From the NCBI RefSeq assembly GCF_002803845.1, contig NZ_CP024985.1, positions 1,736,001 through 1,800,000 of the forward strand: a DNA stretch of 64,000 nucleotides, read 5' to 3'. Both the position numbers and the translations under genes were made by a program. How positions within the stretch are numbered: position 1 is the first letter of the stretch; each line of letters starts with the position of its first letter. This document shows, piece by piece, positions 25,659 through 34,166 of this stretch. This DNA comes from Streptomyces lavendulae subsp. lavendulae (GTDB lineage: Bacteria > Actinomycetota > Actinomycetes > Streptomycetales > Streptomycetaceae). The notes beneath the pieces are model-generated. The model saw nothing but the letters and a program-made list of their open reading frames with translations. It was not told where the DNA came from and did no database searches.

Positions 25659-27650
25659 TCAGCCGTGCAGGGCCAGACGGGGGACGTCGTCCCGTTCGAA
25701 GCCGAAGACCTGCGCGTACAGGGACAGCTCCGCCTCCAGCGCCCGCACCATCGTCTCCGCGCGCCGGAAGCCGTGCCCCTCGACCTCGAAGGCGACGTAC
25801 TCGTGCGGCACGCCGCGCCCCCGCAGCGCGGCCAGCAGCCGCTCGGCCTGGGCGGGCGGACAGACCGGGTCGTCCAGGCCCTGGAGCAGCACGAAGGGCG
25901 CGGCGATCCGGTCGGCGCGGGCCACCGGGGAGCGCTCGCGGCAGCGCACGGCCAGGGTCCGCGGGGGTCCGGCGAGACCGTCCACGTAGCGCGATTCCAG
26001 GTCGTGGGTCTCGGCGGCGAAGCCCCGCAGGTCCAGGACGGGGTAGATGATCGCGGCGCAGGCGTACAGGTCCGTGGCGGCGAGCGAGGCCGCCGCGGTC
26101 CAGCCGCCCGCGCTGCCGCCGCGGATGGCGAGCCGGCCGGGGTCGGCGGTGCCCTCGGCGGCCAGGGCGCGGGCGACGGCGGCGCAGTCCTCCACGTCGA
26201 CGACGCCCCACTGCTCGCGCAGCCGCTCCCGGTAGGCACGGCCGTAGCCCGTGGAGCCGCCGTAGTTGACCTCGACGACACCGATGCCGCGCGAGGTGAA
26301 GTAGGCGATGTGCAGGTCGAGCACGGGCGGCACGTGGTCGGTGGGGCCGCCGTGCGCCCACACCACGTACGGGGGCAGTTCGTCGGCGGGGGCCCGCCGG
26401 GCGGGGTGGTGCGGCGGGTAGACGTGGGCGTGGATCTCCCGGCCGCCGGGGCCGGGGAAGGTCCTGCTCTGCGGTTCCGGGTAGTGGGCGGGGTCTACCG
26501 GGTCGGTGGCGGGGGCGCCGACCACCCGGGTGTGGCCGGTCGTGGTGTCGAGCTCGACGACCTCGTAGCCGCTGCGGGGGCTCGCGGCGACCCCGTAGAC
26601 CCGGGTTCCGCTGACGGCCAGCGCGGGCTGCCAGGCGGTCCAGGGGCCGGCCGCGTCGACCAGGTGGCCGCTCTCCGGGTCGAGGACGCCGAGGACGGCG
26701 GCGCCCTGGCCGTGCAGGACGGCGATCAGCCTGTCGGGCAGCGGGGCGAGCCAGCTCAGTCCGGGCTTCCACAGCGCGCCGCCGAACTCCTCCTCGCGGG
26801 GGCAGAGGTTGACGGCCGCTCCGCCGTGCGGGTCCACCCGGTACGGGTTCCACCAGCCGCTGCGGTCGCTCACCGCGAGCAGCGTTCCGTCGGCCGCCCA
26901 CGCCACCTGGGCCACGGCCTCCTCGGGGCCGCCGAGGACGGTGCGGGGGGCGGTGAGGGTGCCGTCGGGGGTGATGTCGGCGAGCTGGAGTTCGGTGCCG
27001 TCCCAGGGCATCCGGGGGTGGTCCCACACCAGCCAGGCCGCCCGCCGCCCGTCCGGGGAGATCTTGGGGCCGGTCCGGAAGCGGTGGCGGTCGTCGGTGA
27101 GCTCCCGTACGGCGGCCCGGTCGTCGGCGGCCGATCCGTCGAGCGGGACGGCGGCCGTGACCCGGCGGACGTCGGCGGGCGCGGGGCCGGTGAACTCCTC
27201 CAGCACGCACCAGACCTCGGCGCCCCGCAGCACCGGGTCGGCCCAGCGCAGGCCGCCGCCGACCGGGGAGAGGGGGGTGAGGGGACGGGGGTCCGGACCG
27301 CCGGGCGCGTCGGGCTCGTACGCGTACATCCGCTGGTCGGCGTGGTGGACGAACACCACGAGCGGGCCCCCCGCGGGGCGTGGGGCGCCCGCCCAGGGCA
27401 GGCCCCCGTACTCGGTGAGGCGGCTGCGCACGTTCCACGGCGCGGGCAGCACCGAGCGGGCGGGGCGGCCGTCGGCGGGCCGGCGCACCAGGGTCCGGCG
27501 GCCGCCCTCGCCGGGGCGGGGCTCGGTCCACCACACCTCGTCGCCGACGGTCCCCAGGTACTCGGGGCGGCCGTCGTGGGCTGCGGCGAGCGCGGCGTCG
27601 ATCGGCGAGGGCCAGCTGCCGTAGGGGCCGTCGGAGGCGGGCGGAGCCAT
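25659..27650 (-). CDS. S9-family prolyl oligopeptidase-like peptidase
   Basis: A 663-residue cytosolic serine peptidase with an N-terminal beta-propeller (about 20-400; KISPDGRRAAWLVWDHP, AWAADGTLLAVSDRSG) and a C-terminal alpha/beta-hydrolase domain. The nucleophile elbow is IRGGSAGGWTA (GxSxG), the acid is in LQGLDDPVCPP, and the histidine in VEGHGFRRAE. This is the S9C acylaminoacyl-peptidase/DPP layout. ATG 27650 follows GAGGGGCG. It is 13 bases downstream of the M20 peptidase gene, so the S9, M20 and M55 genes are probably one operon for peptide breakdown. Confidence 0.92.
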   Translation of the reverse strand: MAPPASDGPYGSWPSPIDAALAAAHDGRPEYLGTVGDEVWWTEPRPGEGGRRTLVRRPADGRPARSVLPAPWNVRSRLTEYGGLPWAGAPRPAGGPLVVFVHHADQRMYAYEPDAPGGPDPRPLTPLSPVGGGLRWADPVLRGAEVWCVLEEFTGPAPADVRRVTAAVPLDGSAADDRAAVRELTDDRHRFRTGPKISPDGRRAAWLVWDHPRMPWDGTELQLADITPDGTLTAPRTVLGGPEEAVAQVAWAADGTLLAVSDRSGWWNPYRVDPHGGAAVNLCPREEEFGGALWKPGLSWLAPLPDRLIAVLHGQGAAVLGVLDPESGHLVDAAGPWTAWQPALAVSGTRVYGVAASPRSGYEVVELDTTTGHTRVVGAPATDPVDPAHYPEPQSRTFPGPGGREIHAHVYPPHHPARRAPADELPPYVVWAHGGPTDHVPPVLDLHIAYFTSRGIGVVEVNYGGSTGYGRAYRERLREQWGVVDVEDCAAVARALAAEGTADPGRLAIRGGSAGGWTAAASLAATDLYACAAIIYPVLDLRGFAAETHDLESRYVDGLAGPPRTLAVRCRERSPVARADRIAAPFVLLQGLDDPVCPPAQAERLLAALRGRGVPHEYVAFEVEGHGFRRAETMVRALEAELSLYAQVFGFERDDVPRLALHG

Positions 27651-27663
27651 CAGCGGGCGCCCC

Positions 27664-29016
27664 TCACAGGGTCCGCAGCGCACGGTCGAGGACGCGGACG
27701 CCGAAGTGGAGGGCGTCGACGGGGACCCGCTCGTCGACGCCGTGGAAGAGGGCCCAGTAGTCGAAACCGGGCGGCAGCTTGAGCGGGGAGAAGCCGTAGC
27801 CGGTGATGCCGAGCCGGGAGAACTGTTTGGCGTCGGTGCCGCCGGCCATGCAGAAGGGGACCACGTGCCCGTCGGGGTCGAAGTGTTCGACGGCCTCGCG
27901 CAGGATCCCGTAGGTCCGTCCGTCCACGGGGGCTTCGAGGGCGACCTCCCGGTGGCGGAACTCCCAGTCGACGTGGGGCCCGGTGAGGACGTCGAGGGTG
28001 GCGGCGAACTCGGCTTCGCCGCCGGGCAGCGTACGCCCGTCGATGTACGCGGTGGCGCGTCCGGGAACGACGTTCAGCTTGTAACCGGCTTCCAGCATCG
28101 TCGGGTTGGCGCTGTTGCGGACGGTGGCCTCCACCAGGAGGGCGGCCGGTCCCAGCTTGCCGAGGACGGCGTCGAGGTCGAAGCCGGGGGCGCGGGGATC
28201 CACCGACAGGCCCTGGAGGGAGGCGAGTTCGGTGATGCAGGCGGCGACCGTGCCGGTGAGCCGGACCGGCCACTCGTGTTCGCCGATGCGGGCGACGGCG
28301 GCGGCGAGCCGGGTGACGGCGTTGGCCCTGTTGGGCTTGGAGCCGTGTCCGGTGGTGCCGTGCGCGGTCAGCTTCAGCCAGGCGGTGCCGCGCTCACCGG
28401 CCGCGATGGGGTAGAGGGACCGGCCCGGCCCGGTGTGCAGGGTGAAGGCCCCGGACTCGCTGATGCCCTCCGTGCACCCCTCGAAGAGGTGCGGGTGCTG
28501 GTCGGCGAGGAAACCCGACCCGTCGACGGCGCTGTCCTCCTCGTCGGCCGTGTAGGCGATCACGATGTCCCGGCGCGGCCGTACGCCCAGGCGCGCCCAG
28601 GCCCGTACGACGGCCAGCACCATCGCGTCCATGTTCTTCATGTCGACGGCCCCGCGGCCCCAGACCACACCGTCGCGGACCTCCCCGGAGAAGGGGTCCA
28701 CGCTCCAGTCGGCGGCCTCGGCGGGGACCACGTCGAGGTGGCCGTGGACGAGGAGGGCGGGCGCGGTGGGGTCGGTGCCCTCGACACGGGCCACCACGTT
28801 GGTCCGGCCAGGGGTGCGTTCGAGCAGGGCCGGCTCCGTTCCGGCGGCGGCGAGGCGTTCGGCGACGTACTCGGCGGCGGGCCGCTCGCGGCAGTCGCCG
28901 CCGCCCCGGTTGCCGGTGTCGATCCGGATCAGGTCGGAGGTGAAGGCGACGACCTCCTCGAAGGCCGCCGCGTCGAGCGTGCCGTTTTCGCCGTCCACCC
29001 ATCGCATGTCAGCCAT
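27664..29016 (-). CDS. M20/M25/M40-family metallopeptidase
   Basis: A 450-residue di-zinc peptidase. Ligand motifs in order are LVHGHLDVVPA (His and Asp), GRGAVDMKNMDAMV (bridging Asp), YTADEEDSAVDG (the two glutamates) and the final His in FHGVDERVP. The lid-domain HGTTGHGSKPNRANAV follows in the usual place. The length is normal for ArgE/DapE/carboxypeptidase relatives; the substrate is likely a dipeptide or N-acyl amino acid. ATG 29016 follows GTGGAGGAGC and lies inside the end of the M55 gene (8-base overlap), pointing to coupled translation. Confidence 0.92.
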   Translation of the reverse strand: MADMRWVDGENGTLDAAAFEEVVAFTSDLIRIDTGNRGGGDCRERPAAEYVAERLAAAGTEPALLERTPGRTNVVARVEGTDPTAPALLVHGHLDVVPAEAADWSVDPFSGEVRDGVVWGRGAVDMKNMDAMVLAVVRAWARLGVRPRRDIVIAYTADEEDSAVDGSGFLADQHPHLFEGCTEGISESGAFTLHTGPGRSLYPIAAGERGTAWLKLTAHGTTGHGSKPNRANAVTRLAAAVARIGEHEWPVRLTGTVAACITELASLQGLSVDPRAPGFDLDAVLGKLGPAALLVEATVRNSANPTMLEAGYKLNVVPGRATAYIDGRTLPGGEAEFAATLDVLTGPHVDWEFRHREVALEAPVDGRTYGILREAVEHFDPDGHVVPFCMAGGTDAKQFSRLGITGYGFSPLKLPPGFDYWALFHGVDERVPVDALHFGVRVLDRALRTL

Positions 29017-29842
29017 ACTGCTCCTCCACGGCCGCGGAGACGACCGTCGTGACGGCTTTGAAGGTCCGGATCCCCTCGTACATGGTCCCACTGGTGTAGG
29101 CGATCCGGCGTTCGGCGCAGCGTTCGACCCCGGGCACCACGGTGGCGGCCATCGACAGGTGTTCGGCGTCGAACTCCACCTCGACCGCGAACGGGCCGCC
29201 GCGCACGGGCTCGTACCGGACGGCGAGCGGGACCGCCTCGGCGGCGGCGGCCCGGATGTCGGCGGCGGTGCGGGCGGGGGTGCGGCAGACGGCGGCGTAG
29301 CGCGAGACGTGGTCCTTGACGGCGACGGTGCGCGCGTCGGGGGCGTAGGCGGCGGCGTCGGCGCAGGTGAGGTCGTCGCCGGTGACCAGGATGACGGGGA
29401 CCCCGTACTCGGCGACGACGTGGGCGTTGAGCAGTCCCTCGCTGGCGCGCAGGCCGTTGAGCCAGACGCCGGTGATGGAGTTGGCGAGGTAGGTGTGGGC
29501 GAGGACGCCCTCGGCGCCGGCGCCCGTGTGGTAGCCGACGAAGGCGACGCCGTCGACGTCCCCGTGCTGCACGCCTTCGACCATGGAGAGGGACTTGTGG
29601 CGGCCGGTGAGCATCTCGGCGCGGGCGTCGAGCCGCTCCAGCAGCAGGTTGCGCATGGTCCAGTGGGCCTCGTTGACGAGGACCCGGTCGGCGCCCCCGT
29701 CGTAGAGGCCGAGCACGGCGGCGTTCACATCGGAGGTGAACATCGCGCGGCAGCGCTCCCACTGGGCGGTCCCGGGCAGTACGTCGGCGGGCCAGGTGAC
29801 GCCGGTGGCGCCTTCCATGTCGGCGGAGATGAGGATCTTCAT
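29009..29842 (-). CDS. M55-family D-aminopeptidase (DppA-like)
   Basis: A 277-residue protein, first of a three-peptidase run. Zinc-ligand motifs of DppA are visible: ISADMEGATGVTW (Asp, Glu) at the N-terminus, LVNEAHWTMRN (His) and FVGYHTGAGAEG (His). Characterised M55 members cleave D-Ala-containing dipeptides, linking the operon to D-amino acid or cell-wall peptide recycling. ATG 29842 follows GGGGGCACG. The following M20 gene starts inside its end. Confidence 0.92.
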   Translation of the reverse strand: MKILISADMEGATGVTWPADVLPGTAQWERCRAMFTSDVNAAVLGLYDGGADRVLVNEAHWTMRNLLLERLDARAEMLTGRHKSLSMVEGVQHGDVDGVAFVGYHTGAGAEGVLAHTYLANSITGVWLNGLRASEGLLNAHVVAEYGVPVILVTGDDLTCADAAAYAPDARTVAVKDHVSRYAAVCRTPARTAADIRAAAAEAVPLAVRYEPVRGGPFAVEVEFDAEHLSMAATVVPGVERCAERRIAYTSGTMYEGIRTFKAVTTVVSAAVEEQYG

Positions 29843-29946
29843 CGTGCCCCCGGTGGGTCGGGTCGCGGAAGGCCCCACCCTAGCCGCCGGGGCCCCTCCG
29901 GTCCCGGGGGCCACGCCCGGGGGCGCGGCGGCGGCCCGGGTCCCGG

Positions 29947-29990
29947 GCGGCTCACCGCGGCGGGGAAAACCACCCGAACCGGTGAGCCGC
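29947..29990. terminator. 11-bp hairpin downstream of the SRPBCC gene
   Basis: GCGGCTCACCG (29947-29957) pairs exactly with CGGTGAGCCGC (29980-29990) across a 22-base loop containing GGGGAAAACC. It lies 30 bases past the stop of the minus-strand SRPBCC gene and before the M55 gene. Confidence 0.6.
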
Positions 29991-30019
29991 TCGCGGGGGC
30001 GTGGCGGCAACGGCCTTGC

Positions 30020-30463
30020 TCAGGACTCGACTTCCTTCGCGAGGTTCGCGAGGACGGTGTCGTAGATGCGGCCGAGGCCCTTGGGCGCGAAGGTGCGCTC
30101 GAAGAAGCCGCCGATGCCGCCCGCGCCGTTCCAGACGGTGCTGACCACGGCCTTCGACTTGCCCTCGCCCGCGGGGGTCACGGTCCAGGTGGTGACCATG
30201 GAGGAGTTGCGGTCCTTCTCCACGAGCTGGCCGTCGGTGGGCTCGGTGACCTCCAGCAGGCAGTCCCGTACGCGCTTGCTGGTGGCCTGGAGCTTCCAGT
30301 GGACCAGGGTGCCCTCGCCGTCGCCGCCCTCGCGGACCTCGTACTCGCTGAAGTGCTCGGGGAGCAGCTTGGAGCGGCTGCCGGTGTAGTCCGCGAGCGT
30401 GTCGAACACGGTCTCCGCGTCGGCCCCGATGATGCGCTCCGTGGTGGCCTCGACCTGCCCCAT
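30020..30463 (-). CDS. SRPBCC family protein
   Basis: The 147-residue protein starts VEATTERIIGADAETVFDTLADY, the conserved opening of the START/SRPBCC fold. A pocket-lining strand TWTVTPAG and the C-terminal helix GRIYDTVLANLAKEV follow. It binds a hydrophobic ligand of unknown identity. ATG 30463 is preceded by GGAGGAACAG. The gene is alone, with a hairpin downstream. Confidence 0.87.
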   Translation of the reverse strand: MGQVEATTERIIGADAETVFDTLADYTGSRSKLLPEHFSEYEVREGGDGEGTLVHWKLQATSKRVRDCLLEVTEPTDGQLVEKDRNSSMVTTWTVTPAGEGKSKAVVSTVWNGAGGIGGFFERTFAPKGLGRIYDTVLANLAKEVES

Positions 30464-30979
30464 ACCTGTTCCTCCAGCAATCGTTCTCGCTCGTCGGCGG
30501 CAAGCCAACCACCTCCGGGGCGGGCGCCCAAATCCGGGGTCCGGGAGACCGGGGCCCCCGGGGCGAGCCCCGTGACACCCGGGGGTACTCCATCTGCGGC
30601 CCGGGGCACACGAGCGGTCCGCGCCCCGGCCGCGGCGCCGCCGCTCCCGCCCGGCCGGGCCGCGCGCACGGGCGGGCGCGGGCGGACCGGGCGGGGGCGG
30701 CCCGGTACCGGCGCCCGGTCACCCGCCAAGTCCGCCGACCCGTGGCCGAATTCGGCGCCGGCCCGGCCGGGCACCGGGCGGACCGGGCCGCGGCCGCCGC
30801 GGAGCCGCCCCGGAATCCGGTTCCCGCGGGGCCCGCCCGGCTCCCCCCGCGGTGATCACCCCGATGGCCGCGCGCGCCTGCCGAGGGGTCATCACATCGG
30901 GCCAATAGGCTGCCCAATCCCGTCTTCCCGCGACGGTTTCCGGGACGATTCCGCCCAGAACCCTCGGCTGGGAGGCCCC

Positions 30980-32572
30980 ATGCTGCACCCCGTTCCGCAT
31001 CCGTCGAAGAAGCGCGCCGCCGTACTGCTGTCGCTCTCCGCCGTCGCCGCCGCCCTCGCGAGCCCGGTCGTCGCGGCTCCGGCGCCCGCCCCGGCACCCG
31101 CGCCGGCTCCCGCCGCGGCCGCCGCCCTGCGCTGGAGCGGCTGCGCGACGCCCCGCTACCCGACGCTCCAGTGCGCCTCCCTCAAGGTCCCGCTCGACCA
31201 CGACCGCCCCGCCGGGCGGCAGATCTCCCTGGCCCTGACCCGGGTCCCGCACGCCGCGGCCACCTCCCAGGGCCCCCTGCTGGTCAATCCCGGCGGCCCG
31301 GGCGGCAGCGGCCGCACCCTGGCCGGCTTCGTCGCCTCCGCGCTGCCCAAGGACGTGGCCGCCCAGTACGACGTGATCGGCTTCGACCCCCGGGGCGTGG
31401 GCAGGAGCGAGCCCGCCCTGGACTGCGGGGCCGGTCACTTCAAGCCGGTCCGGCCGGACTCCGTACCGCTGGACCCGGCGACCGAGCAGGCCAACCTGGA
31501 ACGGGTGCGGTCCTTCGCCGAGTCCTGCCAGACCAAGCACGCGGACGTCCTCCCGTACGTGGGCACCGTCTCGGCCGCCCGCGACCTGGAGGTGCTGCGC
31601 ACGGCCCTGGGCGCCGAGCGGCTCAGCTACTTCGGCTATTCCTACGGGACCTACCTGGGCGCCGTGTACGCCCGCCTCCACCCGGACCGGGTGCACCGCC
31701 TGGTGCTGGACTCCGTGGTCGACCCGGGCGGGGTCTGGTACGAGGACAACCTCGCCCAGGACCAGGCCTTCGACGCCCGCCACAAGTCCTTCCTGGCCTG
31801 GGTGGCCCAGTACGACGCCACCTACCACCTGGGCACCGACCCGGCCGCGGTCGAGGAGCGCTGGTACGCGATGCGCACGGCGCTGCGGTCCGCTCCGGCG
31901 GGCGGGAAGGTGGGGCCGGCGGAGCTGGAGGACACCTACATGCCGGGCGGCTACTACAACGGCTACTGGCCGGCCCTCGCCGAGGCCTTCGCCGCGTACG
32001 CGGTGCGCGAGGACCCGAAGCCGCTCGTGGCGGCGTACGAACGGTTCGGGGCGGTGGAGCCGTCGGCGGGCAACAGCTACAGCGTGTACACGGCGGTGCA
32101 GTGCCGGGACTCGGCCTGGCCCCGGGACTGGAACACCTGGCGGGCCGACATGTGGCGCACGCACGCCAAGGCGCCCTTCATGACCTGGAACAACGCCTGG
32201 TACAACGCCCCGTGCGCGTTCTGGAAGACGGAGCCGCTCCGGACGCCGGACGTGACCAACCACGACCTGCCCCCGGCGCTGCTGTTCCAGGCCAGCGAGG
32301 ACGCGGCGACCCCCTTCGAGGGCGCGGTGGCCATGCACGACAAGCTGGCCGGCTCGGCGCTGGTGGTGGAGGAGGGCGGCGGCAACCACGGCGTCGCCCT
32401 GAGCGGGAACAAGTGCCTGGACGAGAAGCTCGCCGCGTACCTGAGGACGGGTCAGGCCGCGGACGCCGCCTGCCCTGCCCAGCCCGCGCCGAAGCCCGCG
32501 ACGGCCACGCGCGCGGTGCCCCCGTCGGCCGGGGGAGCCGCCCTGCACGGGCTGCTGGGGTTCCGCGGCTGA
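30980..32572 (+). CDS. secreted alpha/beta hydrolase, tripeptidyl aminopeptidase-like
   Basis: The 530-residue protein has an N-terminal signal peptide (basic HPSKKR, then LLSLSAVAAALASPVVA, cleavage near AAPAP), followed by an (AP)n linker. The alpha/beta-hydrolase core shows PLLVNPGGPGGSG (oxyanion region), FDPRGVGRS, the nucleophile elbow YFGYSYGTYLG (GxSxG), and late aspartate and histidine in QASEDAATP and GGGNHGVAL. This is the Streptomyces Tap/SlpD-E type of extracellular aminopeptidase. ATG 30980 follows GGGAGGCCCC. RidA follows 24 bases later. Confidence 0.9.
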   Translation: MLHPVPHPSKKRAAVLLSLSAVAAALASPVVAAPAPAPAPAPAPAAAAALRWSGCATPRYPTLQCASLKVPLDHDRPAGRQISLALTRVPHAAATSQGPLLVNPGGPGGSGRTLAGFVASALPKDVAAQYDVIGFDPRGVGRSEPALDCGAGHFKPVRPDSVPLDPATEQANLERVRSFAESCQTKHADVLPYVGTVSAARDLEVLRTALGAERLSYFGYSYGTYLGAVYARLHPDRVHRLVLDSVVDPGGVWYEDNLAQDQAFDARHKSFLAWVAQYDATYHLGTDPAAVEERWYAMRTALRSAPAGGKVGPAELEDTYMPGGYYNGYWPALAEAFAAYAVREDPKPLVAAYERFGAVEPSAGNSYSVYTAVQCRDSAWPRDWNTWRADMWRTHAKAPFMTWNNAWYNAPCAFWKTEPLRTPDVTNHDLPPALLFQASEDAATPFEGAVAMHDKLAGSALVVEEGGGNHGVALSGNKCLDEKLAAYLRTGQAADAACPAQPAPKPATATRAVPPSAGGAALHGLLGFRG

Positions 32573-32596
32573 CCCGTACCCGGCAAGATCGTGTCC

Positions 32597-33028
32597 ATGA
32601 CCACTTCTGAGAACGACGGCAGCGGGCTCACCCGGATCACGGCGCCCGAGGGGGTCGCCCCCGGACACGGCTACCACCACGTCGTCTGGGGGACGGGTCG
32701 GTTCGTGGCCGTCTCCGGGCAGTGCGCCCTCGACGAGAAGGGCGAGGTGGTCGGCGAGGGCGACCCGGCGGCCCAGGCCCGGCAGGTGTTCGAGAACCTG
32801 CGCCGGTGCCTGGCCGCGGCCGGGGCGGGGTTCGAGCACGTGGTGAAGCTGACGTACTTCATGACGGACACCGCCCACTTCCCGGCCGTCCGGGCCGCCC
32901 GTGACGCGGTGCTCCCCCCGCACCTGCTGCCGGCCTCCTCGGCGGTGGTGGTCTCGGCCCTGTTCCGGCCGGAGCTGCTGATGGAGGTAGAGGCGTACGC
33001 GATCGTCCCGGAGCCGGGCGGCCGCTGA
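32597..33028 (+). CDS. RidA-family imine/enamine deaminase
   Basis: A 143-residue member of the YjgF/RidA fold. RFVAVSGQCALDEKG, QARQVFENLRRCLAAAGAGFEHVVKLTYFM and MEVEAYAIVPEP are characteristic. RidA proteins hydrolyse reactive 2-aminoacrylate-type enamines; the arginine usually needed for this is not clearly placed here, so the subfamily is uncertain. ATG 32597 is used; GTG 32591 is alternative. It is followed by a strong bidirectional terminator. Confidence 0.87.
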   Translation: MTTSENDGSGLTRITAPEGVAPGHGYHHVVWGTGRFVAVSGQCALDEKGEVVGEGDPAAQARQVFENLRRCLAAAGAGFEHVVKLTYFMTDTAHFPAVRAARDAVLPPHLLPASSAVVVSALFRPELLMEVEAYAIVPEPGGR

Positions 33029-33058
33029 AGGCCGGGCCCGCCGGTCACGCCACCAGGC

Positions 33059-33106
33059 CCTGTCGTCGAAGTGGCGCCCGGCCCGCGGCGCCGCTTCGAC
33101 GACAGG
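33059..33106. terminator. 18-bp hairpin between RidA and HEAT-repeat genes
   Basis: CCTGTCGTCGAAGTGGCG (33059-33076) pairs with CGCCGCTTCGACGACAGG (33089-33106) with one G:U pair and a 12-base GC-rich loop. The genes are convergent, so it can serve both. Confidence 0.87.
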
Positions 33107-33108
33107 AC

Positions 33109-33678
33109 CTAGGCGTCCGGGTGGCCCGCCAGCAGGCGGCCGAGGGCGTCGGTGGCCGCGGACGCCAGCCGGGGGTGGGCCTGGGCCCGGACCAGGACGT
33201 CGCGGGCCCGCGGGTCGGCCAGCGCCCCCAGCCCCTCGACGCAGGCCAGGGCCACCCGCCAGTACGGGTCGTGCGGCGCGAGCAGCCGCGACAGGGTGGC
33301 CATCAGCGCCGGCGCCGACTCGGGGGCCCGCAGCGCGGCCAGCAGCCGGACCGGGTGCAGGGCGTAGGCGGTGCGCAGGGTGTTCGTCGCCAGCGAGGCC
33401 GCCGCGCGGGCGGTGCGCGGGTCCCCGAGGACGGCGAGCGCCTGCGCGGCGGCCTCGCAGCGCGCCGGGTCCCGGTGGTTGAGCAGCAGCACCAGCGGCT
33501 CGAAGGCGCGCCGATCCCGGGCCAACCCGAGCCGGTAGGCCGCCAGTTCGCGCGCCCACAGGGGCCGCCCGGCGGAGGTCAGCGACGCGGCCAGCGCATC
33601 GGGACCCGCCACGAGCAGCTCCTCGTACTCCGGCGATCCGTCCGCCTCGGCCCGCAGGCGCTCCAGCACGTCGTTCAC
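33109..33678 (-). CDS. HEAT-repeat protein
   Basis: A 189-residue, entirely helical protein with repeated units such as RDRRAFEPLVLLLNHRDPARCEAAAQALAVLGDPRTA and ADPRARDVLVRAQAHPRLASAATDALGRLL. These are typical HEAT/PBS-lyase-like repeats giving a curved protein-binding scaffold. No enzyme motif is seen. It is divergent from the EMC dehydrogenase gene and is often the neighbour of this locus in streptomycetes (recall, not checked). Confidence 0.85.
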   Translation of the reverse strand: MNDVLERLRAEADGSPEYEELLVAGPDALAASLTSAGRPLWARELAAYRLGLARDRRAFEPLVLLLNHRDPARCEAAAQALAVLGDPRTARAAASLATNTLRTAYALHPVRLLAALRAPESAPALMATLSRLLAPHDPYWRVALACVEGLGALADPRARDVLVRAQAHPRLASAATDALGRLLAGHPDA

Positions 33679-34166
33679 ACGGCCACCCTAGGGCTCGGCG
33701 GGCCTCGCCACGCCCCGTTCGGCGGAGTTCCGCGACCCCGGCTGATCGATCATCGATGATCGGTACATTTGGGCGGTACAGGTCACATCTCCGTGCTCTG
33801 GCGCGCCAGTTACCGCGGGGTTAATGTCGATCCCACACGCACGGGACCGGCCTGGTGACGCAGCCGCCCCGTGCCAGTCGGTTCACCGCACCTCTCGTAC
33901 ACACGGCAGGACCCCGGGACAGGGTCGTGCCGCCCAGGCCCGCCGCACCCGGTCTTCCCGGGCGCGAGCACCGTGGGCCCGCCCCGCACGGCACGCCCGT
34001 ACGGCTCCGCGCGCACCGCGTCGACGCCCCGCGTCCCCGCACCGCGTTTCCGCACGTTCCGCCGTTCCCGCCGTTCCCGCACCCCTTCGCCGTACGGCAC
34101 CCCGCGCGCGCACCGTGCCCCGCGCGCGCTTCCCAGTCGTCACCCTCATTCCACTGGAGTCCCGCG
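33679..34166 (+). promoter_or_regulatory. 488-base intergenic region upstream of the EMC dehydrogenase gene
   Basis: There is no gene here. It holds the AT-richer core CTGATCGATCATCG (33742-33755), shared exactly with the ccr upstream region. Within it TGATCGATCA (33743-33752) is a perfect palindrome, and it runs into GATCATCGATGATC (33748-33761), also a perfect palindrome. CTGGCGCGCCAG (33798-33809) is a third perfect palindrome, and TAATGT near 33822 could be a -10. About 330 bases of GC-rich leader follow without convincing coding content; an open frame extends through it from GTG 33855 but its composition is proline-rich and unlike the enzyme. Confidence 0.55.

Noticed and set aside
33855..34166. 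N-terminal extension of the EMC dehydrogenase from GTG 33855.
   Set aside because: The extension is Pro/Arg/His-rich with no similarity to the enzyme; ATG 34167 has a ribosome-binding site and matches the family start.
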